Source of the DNA: a virus
DNA length: 35,140 nt
Virus record (IMG/VR): IMGVR_UViG_3300025264_000047
Coordinates: 1 to 35,140 of that record
Strand: one strand, 5' to 3'
Shown: positions 8,922 to 16,530 of the stretch, piece after piece
Layout: each line of letters begins with the position of its first letter
Position numbering within the stretch: the first letter of the stretch is position 1
The notes under the pieces: model-generated
Told to the model about the DNA's origin: nothing
The model's database searches: none
What the model saw: the letters and a program-made list of their open reading frames with translations, nothing else
Position numbers and translations under genes: made by a program

Positions 8922-10847
8922 CTAGTTAACAGCCCGGTAAACCCCGTCAGGTCCCTTAACCAAGCCACCACCGCCGCTAACCGCTCTACCTCCAGAAGAA
9001 CCGGGGAGACCATGAATTTCCTCAAGGTTAACCCAAACCGATGGCGGAGCACCCAAGTCCTTCAATGCTTTAGTATATATTTGCCCATAAGTAGCATCCG
9101 GATAACGCTCCGTGATTTCTGAAGTCATTTTAGATAAAGTCAATTGCTGCTTTAGAATGTCCTGAAAAAATCGCATATATTCATTTTCTTGGACACCCTT
9201 TGCTTTCAACAAGGTTCCCGCAACAGTTAGTGTTTCCAATTCTCTGGAATATTGTTCCTTTTCTTGGACTGAATCAGCCTCAAGCATTTTCATTCGATAT
9301 GACTCAGAAAGACGCTCTTCTTCTCTTGAAATTCCTCTGCCTTCTTTTAGAATTTCTGCTTGCGCCTTACCGGCTTCACTAATACCACCTGCTAAATCAC
9401 CTCGACCAATACCGGCAGCTAATTGAATAATGGCTTGAGTACCTGCATCATATTTAGCCTGCTTTCTGGCTTCAGCCGACCTCCCCTCAGAACGGGTAAT
9501 AAATTCTTCAAGCCCCTTATAAGGATGAGTGAACTTTGTCTTTCGTAAGGCATAAATTTCTTTCATCAAATCATTAATATTTGTGGGAATGCTACCATCA
9601 GTAGCAATGCCACCAGTAGTAATGCCACCAGTAGTAATGCCAGCAGCAGGACCAGGAACAACAGCATCAGGGATCACATTATTTCCATTAGTCCCATTAG
9701 TCCCATTGGTTCCATTGGTTCCATTGGTTCCATTGGTTCCATTATTAGCATCAATTAGTTTGATTCTTCTATCCATGATTCCATCAGGTTCGCTAAGTCT
9801 TTCTAGATAGTTACTACGCTTATCCCTTAAATTCTCCCTCCATTTTTTAATGGACCCCCACATATCACCAGCAGTTGGTCCTTGATAAGATCGCCCATAA
9901 GTATTATCCGATAATTGGTCTTTTAGGCCTCTCTCAAAAACTCTTTTTTCCAATGCGCCTTCTCTTTCCCCAATTCTGCTTTGTATAGTACCTTCTCTTT
10001 CCCTAATCGATTCTTCTTGCCCATCAATTAAATCAGGATCAATATCTGATATTGTTTCAACAACTCCAACTTCGTCATTATCTTCTAACTCATTAGAAAC
10101 AAGTCCCATACGTTCCAAATATGGTCGAAAAGCACCTCTGTTTAATTGTAATAAAGTATCAATAGTAGCTCCTTCATCTATCGCCCTTCTTATTGTTTCC
10201 TCTATTGAATCTCCACTAGAAAATGTTTCTCCATAAGGCAGAGTACTACCCCCCTGCATCTTTACGATACCGCCATAAGCCATCGGCACAACGGACGGAA
10301 TACCCATATTGACAGGTTGAGCCATAGACATTTCCGTAGACGAAATATCACCAAGACTTGCTTGGTTAAACTTGTTCCCATCTTCAATAAACACATTGGG
10401 AATACTTTGCATTTGACGAATTTTTTCTCGAGCCAACCCCGGAAATGTTCCTCCATTTTGCATCCCTACAACACCACCCTGATAAGCCATTTGAGTCGGA
10501 GGTTGCTGCGGAGGACCAGCCATAGGCGGAGGACCAGCCATAGGCGGAGGACCACCATTCATCGGTGGTTGCATTGGCGGAGGACCGCCATTCATAGCTT
10601 GCTGAATTTCCGGAGGTGGTGGCGCTACACCAGTAATACCTTCCTGCATGATCTGTTCAGCAACGGTCGGTTCCGCTTGCTGCATTTGAAGCTGATAACG
10701 CTTACGCATATCAGTCCTGCGCTGAACCTCCGAGATCAATAAAAATTGCGGTAATTGCCCGCTGGGCTGTTGCGCTTCTTGCAGCAACACATCATCCGGA
10801 AGACCTTTTGCCATATCTTCCTGTTCAATTAAATTTCCAATTGCCAT
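8922..10847 (-). CDS. Low-complexity virion protein with NGT repeats, probable internal/ejection protein
   Basis: The 641-residue protein begins MAIGNLIEQEDMAKGLPDDV. Residues 73-118 are Pro/Met-rich (PPPM and GGPPPM units). Two copies of a GG[VI]V-x-MQ-x-GG motif follow, at about 122-133 and 191-200. Residues 270-345 are charged and probably coiled coil. Residues 369-386 are six NGT tripeptides, and residues 401-418 carry GGITTGGI units. The C-terminal third (430-605) is helical, with an Ala/Gly-rich centre (IIQLAAGIGRGDLAGG), and the end is Gly-rich. The start overlaps the upstream stop by one base and has GGGGA upstream. It sits between the 738-residue repeat protein and the giant polyvalent protein, as internal virion proteins do in podoviruses. 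No enzymatic motif is visible; the role is inferred from position and composition. Confidence 0.85.
   Translation of the reverse strand: MAIGNLIEQEDMAKGLPDDVLLQEAQQPSGQLPQFLLISEVQRRTDMRKRYQLQMQQAEPTVAEQIMQEGITGVAPPPPEIQQAMNGGPPPMQPPMNGGPPPMAGPPPMAGPPQQPPTQMAYQGGVVGMQNGGTFPGLAREKIRQMQSIPNVFIEDGNKFNQASLGDISSTEMSMAQPVNMGIPSVVPMAYGGIVKMQGGSTLPYGETFSSGDSIEETIRRAIDEGATIDTLLQLNRGAFRPYLERMGLVSNELEDNDEVGVVETISDIDPDLIDGQEESIREREGTIQSRIGEREGALEKRVFERGLKDQLSDNTYGRSYQGPTAGDMWGSIKKWRENLRDKRSNYLERLSEPDGIMDRRIKLIDANNGTNGTNGTNGTNGTNGTNGNNVIPDAVVPGPAAGITTGGITTGGIATDGSIPTNINDLMKEIYALRKTKFTHPYKGLEEFITRSEGRSAEARKQAKYDAGTQAIIQLAAGIGRGDLAGGISEAGKAQAEILKEGRGISREEERLSESYRMKMLEADSVQEKEQYSRELETLTVAGTLLKAKGVQENEYMRFFQDILKQQLTLSKMTSEITERYPDATYGQIYTKALKDLGAPPSVWVNLEEIHGLPGSSGGRAVSGGGGLVKGPDGVYRAVN
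9690..9743 (-). repeat. 9-bp minisatellite encoding (Asn-Gly-Thr)6
   Basis: Six tandem 9-base units encode NGT within the 641-residue virion protein (residues 369-386). Four units are identical at the DNA level and two differ by a synonymous change. The unit length is a multiple of three, so copy-number change would keep the frame. Confidence 0.9.
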
Positions 10848-13063
10848 CAGAATCCCCTCAATGCTCTGTGCAGTCCAACGCCTGCTACCCCGGGAACTCG
10901 ACCACCAGCAGCAGCACCCATTGCTCCTCTATACAAACCTATAGCCCCACCAAGTCCGCCTAATGCTTGCTGCCATCCGCTTGGACCGCCTCGTGTAACC
11001 CCTTGATACTGACCTGTCGGACTTATCGGTAATCCCTGAAGCAATTGACTCATTAAACCTAACTGCTGTTGTGGATATGCCCGTTGTCGCAAGAAATCCT
11101 CATATCCCATAGTCAGACCTTGCTGACCTAATTGACGTCGACCAGCACCCATTGCCTCTAAATAACGTGCTCGTTCAAAGCCCATCCGCTGTTGCTGACC
11201 GCCTAACTGACCTAACTGCGCAGCCGCTGCTAATCGCTGTTGGCGCCCCGCACGATCTTCACCAAGACCAGTCATACCTAACTGAGCCTGCCTGTAGCCC
11301 TGATCCACATTAAACTGCTGTGCCTGCATATATGCCTGATTAGCAGCCTGACGACCCCGTTCCTGAATCTCCTGCGCTGATAATCCAAGCCGTCCGGCCT
11401 CCTGCATGGCTTGCTGTTGAGCTTGATATGCCACCACATTAGCCTGCTGTTGAGCTTGTCGCATCTGTTCGTTCTGACCAAATTGCGACTGACCAAACTG
11501 TTCTTGCGCCTGACGAGCAGCATCTTCCGCCTGTTGAGCGGTCATACCCATAGCCGCAGCTTGTTGTCTCGCCTGCTCTCCAAACTGATACGCTTGTTGA
11601 GCAAATTGTTCCTGCTGACTCAATCCTTGCTGCGTCTGACCAAAAGCACCTTGACGATGTTGTTCCATTGCCTGACGAGCAGCATCATCTGCTTGCTGGG
11701 CAGTCATACCCATCGCAGCAGCTTGCTGTCTGGCCTGTTCTCCAAACTGATAAGATTGTTGTGCAAACTGTTCTTGTTGTGCTTGTCCTTCCATAGTCTG
11801 ACCAAAAGCACCTTGACGCCATTGCTCTTGTGCTTGACGACCGGCTTCAGCAGCCTGTTGAGCAGTCATGCCCATTGCTCCGGCTTGCTGTCTGGCTTGT
11901 TCTCCAGCCTGAAAAGCCGCCGTTTGCATCTGTTGCTGGGCTTGGCGAGCCGACTCGGATGTACCAAAAGCACTCTGACGGTATTGTTCTGCCTGTTGCA
12001 GCGCCTGTTCCCTTGCTTGGCCTGTTTGTAAGCCCAATTGACCAGCCTGCAATCTTGCAGCCCTGTCCGCCTCAAAGGCTTGTTGGGCTTGTTGGAAGGC
12101 CGCCTGACCTCCACGCATTTCGATATCACCCATCTGCTGCGAAAGATTACGCTCTCGTTCAGCCTGCATGATAGCTTCCCGATAACCGCCTAAACCACCG
12201 GCCTGAGCCGCCTGCTCCGCTGTACCGGACGCTTGAATATCAGATTGACGCTGCGCCTCCCGCTTTTCAATATCGGTAACCATTCGCTGATAAGGATTCA
12301 TATACTGCTGAATAGTTTCTGAATCAGCCATCGTTCCAGCTTCAAATCCCGGACCAAACTGTGCCCCATCGGGCGCACCTGTCCCAGTGTATTGTGCTGC
12401 TAATTCTCTGGCGGTGTAATCCTGACCTAACTCACGGGCTGCATAGCCGGGATCAAATTGCCCAGCCTCATAACCGCTAACAGAAGGAGCCGCTTTAAAT
12501 TGAGATTGCCTAAGTCGAGCTTCATAGCCCGGATCAAATTGCCCAGCCTCATAACCGCTAACAGAAGGATCTGCCTGAAATTGAGATCCCCTGAGTTGAG
12601 CTTCATAACCGGGATCAAATGGTCCGGCCTGATAACCCATACCACGCTGACCAGCCCGATAGCCCTGCCCTAACTGACCTGCCCGATAGCCGGGGTCCAT
12701 ATATGCCGCCCTATAGCCAGACCTGACTTGTTGCGGCTGGAATCCACGGGCAACATCCATTCCGGATATTTGCGGCCCATATCCGATTTGTGATGCAATA
12801 TCTGAAGCCATCCCTATTTCAGAAGGTGCTCCGGAAGCCGCCATTTGAGAGACCATCGCTTGACTAGCCAACTCCGATGGATCGAAGTCCGCGATTCTCT
12901 GCCCGGGATACGCTTCGTAAGGTCGTAGCGTTTCATATGCAGCCCTACCCATCATCTCCTGATAATAAGGTTTAGCAAATGCAGGAAGATTACTGGTTTC
13001 TGTATATACTTTTTGAACCGGAGGTTGTTGTTGTCCGCCGCCGCCACCGCCGCCTTTACTCAT
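10847..13063 (-). CDS. Gln/Ala-rich repeat virion protein, probable internal/ejection protein
   Basis: The 738-residue protein begins MSKGGGGGGGQQQPP. It has a conserved-looking head (residues 17-110, FAKPYYQEMMGRAAYE), then two repeat arrays. Residues 117-225 carry an aromatic residue every nine positions (GYxA units). Residues about 383-590 carry four 54-residue helical units, each with GMTAQQA or a variant. Arg, Gln and Ala dominate and hydrophobic membrane spans are absent until the Gly/Ala-rich tail (700-738). The start overlaps the upstream stop (ATGAGTAA). By order and composition it is comparable to internal or ejection proteins of T7- and P22-like viruses, but there is no direct sequence match I can name. 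Mechanical or structural use of the helical repeat is inferred. Confidence 0.85.
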   Translation of the reverse strand: MSKGGGGGGGQQQPPVQKVYTETSNLPAFAKPYYQEMMGRAAYETLRPYEAYPGQRIADFDPSELASQAMVSQMAASGAPSEIGMASDIASQIGYGPQISGMDVARGFQPQQVRSGYRAAYMDPGYRAGQLGQGYRAGQRGMGYQAGPFDPGYEAQLRGSQFQADPSVSGYEAGQFDPGYEARLRQSQFKAAPSVSGYEAGQFDPGYAARELGQDYTARELAAQYTGTGAPDGAQFGPGFEAGTMADSETIQQYMNPYQRMVTDIEKREAQRQSDIQASGTAEQAAQAGGLGGYREAIMQAERERNLSQQMGDIEMRGGQAAFQQAQQAFEADRAARLQAGQLGLQTGQAREQALQQAEQYRQSAFGTSESARQAQQQMQTAAFQAGEQARQQAGAMGMTAQQAAEAGRQAQEQWRQGAFGQTMEGQAQQEQFAQQSYQFGEQARQQAAAMGMTAQQADDAARQAMEQHRQGAFGQTQQGLSQQEQFAQQAYQFGEQARQQAAAMGMTAQQAEDAARQAQEQFGQSQFGQNEQMRQAQQQANVVAYQAQQQAMQEAGRLGLSAQEIQERGRQAANQAYMQAQQFNVDQGYRQAQLGMTGLGEDRAGRQQRLAAAAQLGQLGGQQQRMGFERARYLEAMGAGRRQLGQQGLTMGYEDFLRQRAYPQQQLGLMSQLLQGLPISPTGQYQGVTRGGPSGWQQALGGLGGAIGLYRGAMGAAAGGRVPGVAGVGLHRALRGF
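11294..11917 (-). repeat. 54-residue (162-bp) tandem repeats
   Basis: Four helical units have anchors T400, T454, T508 and S562 exactly 54 residues apart (GMTAQQA, GMTAQQA, GMTAQQA, GLSAQEI). The first three also share FGEQARQQA-like and QGAFGQT-like segments. The fourth unit is diverged. Confidence 0.85.
12380..12721 (-). repeat. 27-bp repeats giving an exact 9-residue aromatic period
   Basis: Tyr or Phe falls at residues 117, 126, 135, 144, 153, 162, 171, 180, 189, 198, 207, 216 and 225 of the 738-residue protein, thirteen positions at a strict spacing of nine, mostly as G-Y-x-A. Longer 27-residue higher-order copies (VSGYEAGQFDPGYEARL) are also visible. Confidence 0.9.
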
Positions 13064-13574
13064 GATTATCTAACCTCTTTTCATAGACTGTATAAGTGCG
13101 ATTAAACCCATCCTGCTCCAGCCATTTCCAAAATCCATGCCTGCCCGTCACTTCAATACCAGCACAGCTATTATCAGCAGCCCAACCATTAAACCGATCA
13201 AGCATATCCCAGACCCAATCATTAAATTTCGAGCCTCCTAAAAACTGCACCGCCAACATTTGCTGGCATGGGTAACGCACTATCTCAGTTGTTCCTACAC
13301 CGTCAATCTGATTGTCTTTATCAAAAGCCAGCCACAAATGTTGCTGCCCATTCGCAATGGCCGCATACAAATACTCCAAATTCCAACGCCCATTAGACCT
13401 GTCAATAGCCGGAGCCAAATGATCCCGCACATCAAACCACAGCGAACTAATATAGTTCGGCGGCACCAAAGCAATCGTGTGAGTAATATCACGAGACTCA
13501 TTCTGCGACCTGACTAAAGGCTCCTTGGCAGTCTCACTTAGATCGACTAACGCTAGTTGTGCTAATTCAGTCAT
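13056..13574 (-). CDS. GNAT-like protein, possible internal virion protein A counterpart
   Basis: The 172-residue protein has a GNAT-type layout: N-terminal strand and helix (residues 30-75), a central strand with QHLWLAFDKDNQIDGVGTTE, then GIEVTGRHGFWKWLEQDGF near residues 140-160, which matches the end of the acetyltransferase fold. The usual acetyl-CoA loop (Q/RxxGxG/A) is not clear, so catalysis is doubtful. Podoviruses of the T7 kind encode a small GNAT-fold internal virion protein (gp13) just before their large internal proteins, and the position here is similar. The start overlaps the upstream stop (ATGA) and the end overlaps the next start by eight bases. The fold call is moderately sure and the virion role is inferred. 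Confidence 0.75.
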   Translation of the reverse strand: MTELAQLALVDLSETAKEPLVRSQNESRDITHTIALVPPNYISSLWFDVRDHLAPAIDRSNGRWNLEYLYAAIANGQQHLWLAFDKDNQIDGVGTTEIVRYPCQQMLAVQFLGGSKFNDWVWDMLDRFNGWAADNSCAGIEVTGRHGFWKWLEQDGFNRTYTVYEKRLDNHE

Positions 13575-16000
13575 ATTGGCAGAACCCTATTACTAATCCG
13601 TCTTGGCTGCATAATACCGCCTGTCTTAGCCATTCTCACATTGTTCATCATGGAATCGAGTTTGTCTGCCCCTGCATCGCTACTACCATCCCCAAGGCCG
13701 CTCACCACATCAGCCGGGACAATAAACTCACCGGGTGAAACCGCCACAGGCTGCTGGTTACCAATCATGCCTTGAATTTGGTCATCCATCCCTCCGCCCG
13801 GACCTTCAAGCATGCCTTGAGTCTGAGCATTTGGAACAGCCATCTGTAATGCTTGTTCACGCAGCATTTGAAAGGCTTCTTCGCCAAATTCATCAATAAA
13901 GCGAGCAATAACAATTTCAGCCTGCTCTGGAGGTAACTCACCCAACACAGCCATCATAGTTTGTTCAATCAATTGATTAGCAGCCTCATTTTCTATCGGA
14001 GCTTCAGACTCAATAGGAACTTCCGGTGGCAACATATCAGCATCAGTCGGTATATCGGTTATACCTCCTTCTTGAAAATATCCAAACATCGATGGATCAA
14101 TAGGCTCAAATTCCTCTTCATACATTGATATTGCCTTCTTCTTAGCTTTCTTCTTAGATTTCTTCTTAGCTTTCTTCTTAGATTTCTTCTTAGATTTCTT
14201 TTTAGTTATACGCTGCCCTAACACCGATACTGATGGTACTACTGCTGGTGGTAGTGCTGGTGGTAGTGCTGCTGATGGTGGTGCTATCGGAGCTACCACT
14301 GTCGATGGTGCCGCTGCAATCGAAGGCATTGATCCAATTAATTCAGAATCAGCACCATAACGAGCAATCAAATCTTCCAAATTATCAAGACCCGATATTG
14401 CTGGCGGGGCTACTGGTGGTGCTACTGGTGGTGCTACTGGCGGAGCTACTGGTGGTGCTACTGGTGGTGCTACTAGTGGTGGTACTGGTGGTGGTACTGG
14501 TGGTGGTACTACTGCTGGAGCTGGTACTCCTGAAGTATCACCATAATAGGGATCAATTGGCTCAAATCCGCCCATAAAATCTAGTGCTCCTCCTGCTGGT
14601 GCTACTGGCGGTCCTCCTACTGGTGCTCCTCCTACTGGTGCTCCTCCTGCTGGTGCTATTGCTGGAGCGCCTGCAACATAATTAGCAGCAGAATCAATAG
14701 CATCCGATGCTGCTTGATTGTTAATTATGTCCGGATAATCTTCTGAAATGAGTGTCTCTGCCTGAGCTTGTGCAGATGGAGATCCCGTCAAATATCTATC
14801 TAATCCGCCGGAAGAACCACCTTTGCTGCTGCCATAACTACCACCATAATTCACACCACGTCCAAGGCCATAATAAGGATCAATAGGCTCAAATTGAGCA
14901 TCACCTTCACCAAGTCCTAAGAATTCAGATCCATAGCCCAAATTACCTCCTTGTCCTGGGCGCGTAGAATAATCCGGCAGAATTCCCGGCAGCCTTGGAC
15001 CTCCGCCTTCGATGGGATCAGGAGCAACACCAACCCTGCTAGGCTTGAAGTATGTGATTTCAGGCCCGAATCCGGGACGCCCTGCCGCAGCTAGTTCTTC
15101 TGGGGTAATAACTCTGGGACCACGCAACCTAGCTTGTCTTTTTGCTGCCGTACCACCAGCCTGCATACGCACCGGATTACCAACTAACGCATTAAATCCA
15201 TTGCGACGTCTGGCATAATTCTCTGGATTGATTGAAACAATACCACCACGATTAGCATATTGTGGATAATCAATATAACTTTGCTCAAACCCTTCCTGCA
15301 TCTGCCTTTCCGCTCTCCTGTCTTCTTCCTCGTCCCCGGTTGCTCTTTGCTGTGCCAATCTCTCCATCGATTCATTGAACTCGGCTTGAGCAAGTCCTGC
15401 AGACCCTATCTGCATTGGTAATAAAGTCCCAGCCTTTAAAGCCTCTGTTCCCATTGCTCTAAAGCCTTCAGTCGTAAAAGGAGCAGCAAGCCTTTGCCCG
15501 AAAGTAGATGGAGCAGTAGCAGCAGCTTTAGCAGCAGCATCCCCAACAACAGAACTCGCTCTCAAAGTGTCAGGTAACTTACTGTATAATTCTTGTGATA
15601 CAACACTTTTACCAACTTCTCCGGCACCTTTAGCAGTACCAGCACCAGCACCGAAAATCTTACCAAGCCCTGCTCCCAAAATACCGGACGTCAAGCCTTT
15701 CTTAAAAGATCCTGTTGTCGCCCAAGTGGCAAGACCTGATCCAATCGCACCAGCAGCCCATGCAGGCAATGAACTAAGAGCAGCGGTGCCCAACATGCTT
15801 CCCAATATCGGAGCCAAGAAGGGTAGAAACGCCTCCTGCTGGCCTGTGACTGGATTAATGGTTAATTGTCCAGTTGGAGATAACGCTGCAATACCCTGAA
15901 GCTCTGCTGGATTCATATGAACCAGCATGGAATCTCCATACCGTCCGTGTTGAGCTAAATTCTCAGCCACTCCCTGTAAGGGTGCATAATTATTCATCAT
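13571..16000 (-). CDS. Large low-complexity virion protein with Pro- and Lys-rich tracts
   Basis: The 809-residue protein begins with two ATGs (16000 and 15997); the second is better spaced from AGGA. Residues 57-125 are hydrophobic and Gly/Ala-rich (FLAPILGSMLG, LPAWAAGAIGSGL) and could insert into membrane. A GGIV motif is at 252-255. FEPIDP occurs three times (370, 479, 631), twice as FEPIDPYYG. Residues 493-534 are a Pro/Val/Ala tract (PPVA units) and residues 600-623 a Lys tract (KKKS/KKKA units). The ordered C-terminal region (660-790) includes GEFIVPADVVSGLGDGSSDAG, which I recognise as recurring in aquatic phage virion proteins. It lies between tail and ejection-type genes. The role as an internal or tail-associated virion protein is inferred; no enzymatic motif is seen. 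Confidence 0.85.
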   Translation of the reverse strand: MMNNYAPLQGVAENLAQHGRYGDSMLVHMNPAELQGIAALSPTGQLTINPVTGQQEAFLPFLAPILGSMLGTAALSSLPAWAAGAIGSGLATWATTGSFKKGLTSGILGAGLGKIFGAGAGTAKGAGEVGKSVVSQELYSKLPDTLRASSVVGDAAAKAAATAPSTFGQRLAAPFTTEGFRAMGTEALKAGTLLPMQIGSAGLAQAEFNESMERLAQQRATGDEEEDRRAERQMQEGFEQSYIDYPQYANRGGIVSINPENYARRRNGFNALVGNPVRMQAGGTAAKRQARLRGPRVITPEELAAAGRPGFGPEITYFKPSRVGVAPDPIEGGGPRLPGILPDYSTRPGQGGNLGYGSEFLGLGEGDAQFEPIDPYYGLGRGVNYGGSYGSSKGGSSGGLDRYLTGSPSAQAQAETLISEDYPDIINNQAASDAIDSAANYVAGAPAIAPAGGAPVGGAPVGGPPVAPAGGALDFMGGFEPIDPYYGDTSGVPAPAVVPPPVPPPVPPLVAPPVAPPVAPPVAPPVAPPVAPPAISGLDNLEDLIARYGADSELIGSMPSIAAAPSTVVAPIAPPSAALPPALPPAVVPSVSVLGQRITKKKSKKKSKKKAKKKSKKKAKKKAISMYEEEFEPIDPSMFGYFQEGGITDIPTDADMLPPEVPIESEAPIENEAANQLIEQTMMAVLGELPPEQAEIVIARFIDEFGEEAFQMLREQALQMAVPNAQTQGMLEGPGGGMDDQIQGMIGNQQPVAVSPGEFIVPADVVSGLGDGSSDAGADKLDSMMNNVRMAKTGGIMQPRRISNRVLPI
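14132..14203 (-). repeat. 12-bp repeats encoding KKKS/KKKA lysine tract
   Basis: Six tandem four-residue units (KKKS or KKKA) at residues 600-623 of the 809-residue protein form a highly basic segment that could bind DNA or membranes. Confidence 0.9.
14399..14524 (-). repeat. 12-bp repeats encoding Pro/Val/Ala tract
   Basis: The tract covers residues 493-534 of the 809-residue protein. It has PPVP units followed by several identical PPVA units, coded by near-identical 12-base units. It probably forms an extended, stiff polyproline linker. Confidence 0.88.
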
Positions 16001-16006
16001 AAAATC

Positions 16007-16336
16007 CTATTTTGTTTCTACCCCAAATAAAGTAAAACTCATATTTGCAGAACTGGCATATGTCTTCATAACATCTGCCTGACCTAAACACATGCCAATA
16101 ACCGCTGTGAAAGTCGTATTCGCTGCAACAGACTTGCCATAGTAAAGAAACTGCTTATCATCATCGCCGGCACCAGCAACATTGATACGCAGTCTAAACG
16201 TGATGGCGCTTCCGGTTCTGTTACAAGCCAGAAACGAACTAACCGTCGTCTGCGTAAGGTCAGGAACCGTGTACAGGGTCTCTTGTGTCGTTGCTGCTGC
16301 ATCAAGCTGCCCCAGTACCTTAATAATATCACTCAC
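16007..16336 (-). CDS. Small beta-rich structural protein
   Basis: The 109-residue protein is read from GTG 16336 (GTGA overlap with the upstream stop). It is rich in Thr, Val and Phe, with alternating hydrophobic strands (SFLACNRTGSAITFRLRI, TFTAVIGMCLG), suggesting a compact beta fold and no membrane span. Small beta proteins of this kind occur beside the tail hub in aquatic phages. It lies between the 65-residue helical protein and the 809-residue virion protein and is probably a tail or neck component. I cannot name the family. Confidence 0.75.
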   Translation of the reverse strand: MSDIIKVLGQLDAAATTQETLYTVPDLTQTTVSSFLACNRTGSAITFRLRINVAGAGDDDKQFLYYGKSVAANTTFTAVIGMCLGQADVMKTYASSANMSFTLFGVETK

Positions 16337-16530
16337 GAAGCCCCCATCAACAAGAACTGAAATCGTCGCATTGCCAAAGAGCCATCCTTATCAGCCTGAG
16401 TCTTAGCTAACAACACATCGTTCTCAATGCTCTGTAATGCAAATTCAACCGTTCTACGCATGGTTTGTTCATTTTCTTGATCATACTCATCGCTAGGAGA
16501 AGGTAATGGATTTGTTCGTAATGAAGCCAT
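16333..16530 (-). CDS. Small helical protein of unknown function
   Basis: The 65-residue protein is mostly one predicted amphipathic helix (residues 16-62, ENEQTMRRTVEFALQSIEND then LLAKTQADKDGSLAMRRF). Its start overlaps the stop of the P22 gp10-like gene by one base, and its stop overlaps the GTG of the next gene, so it is translated as part of the tail operon. There is no signal or membrane span. It may be a small assembly factor; the function is unknown. Confidence 0.75.
   Translation of the reverse strand: MASLRTNPLPSPSDEYDQENEQTMRRTVEFALQSIENDVLLAKTQADKDGSLAMRRFQFLLMGAS

Noticed and set aside
11411-12031. Long Leu-rich plus-strand frame opposite the Gln-rich repeat protein
   Set aside because: It is the antisense of CAG/CAA-rich repeats (Gln read backwards gives Leu). 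It has no ribosome site and lies inside a clear minus-strand gene.
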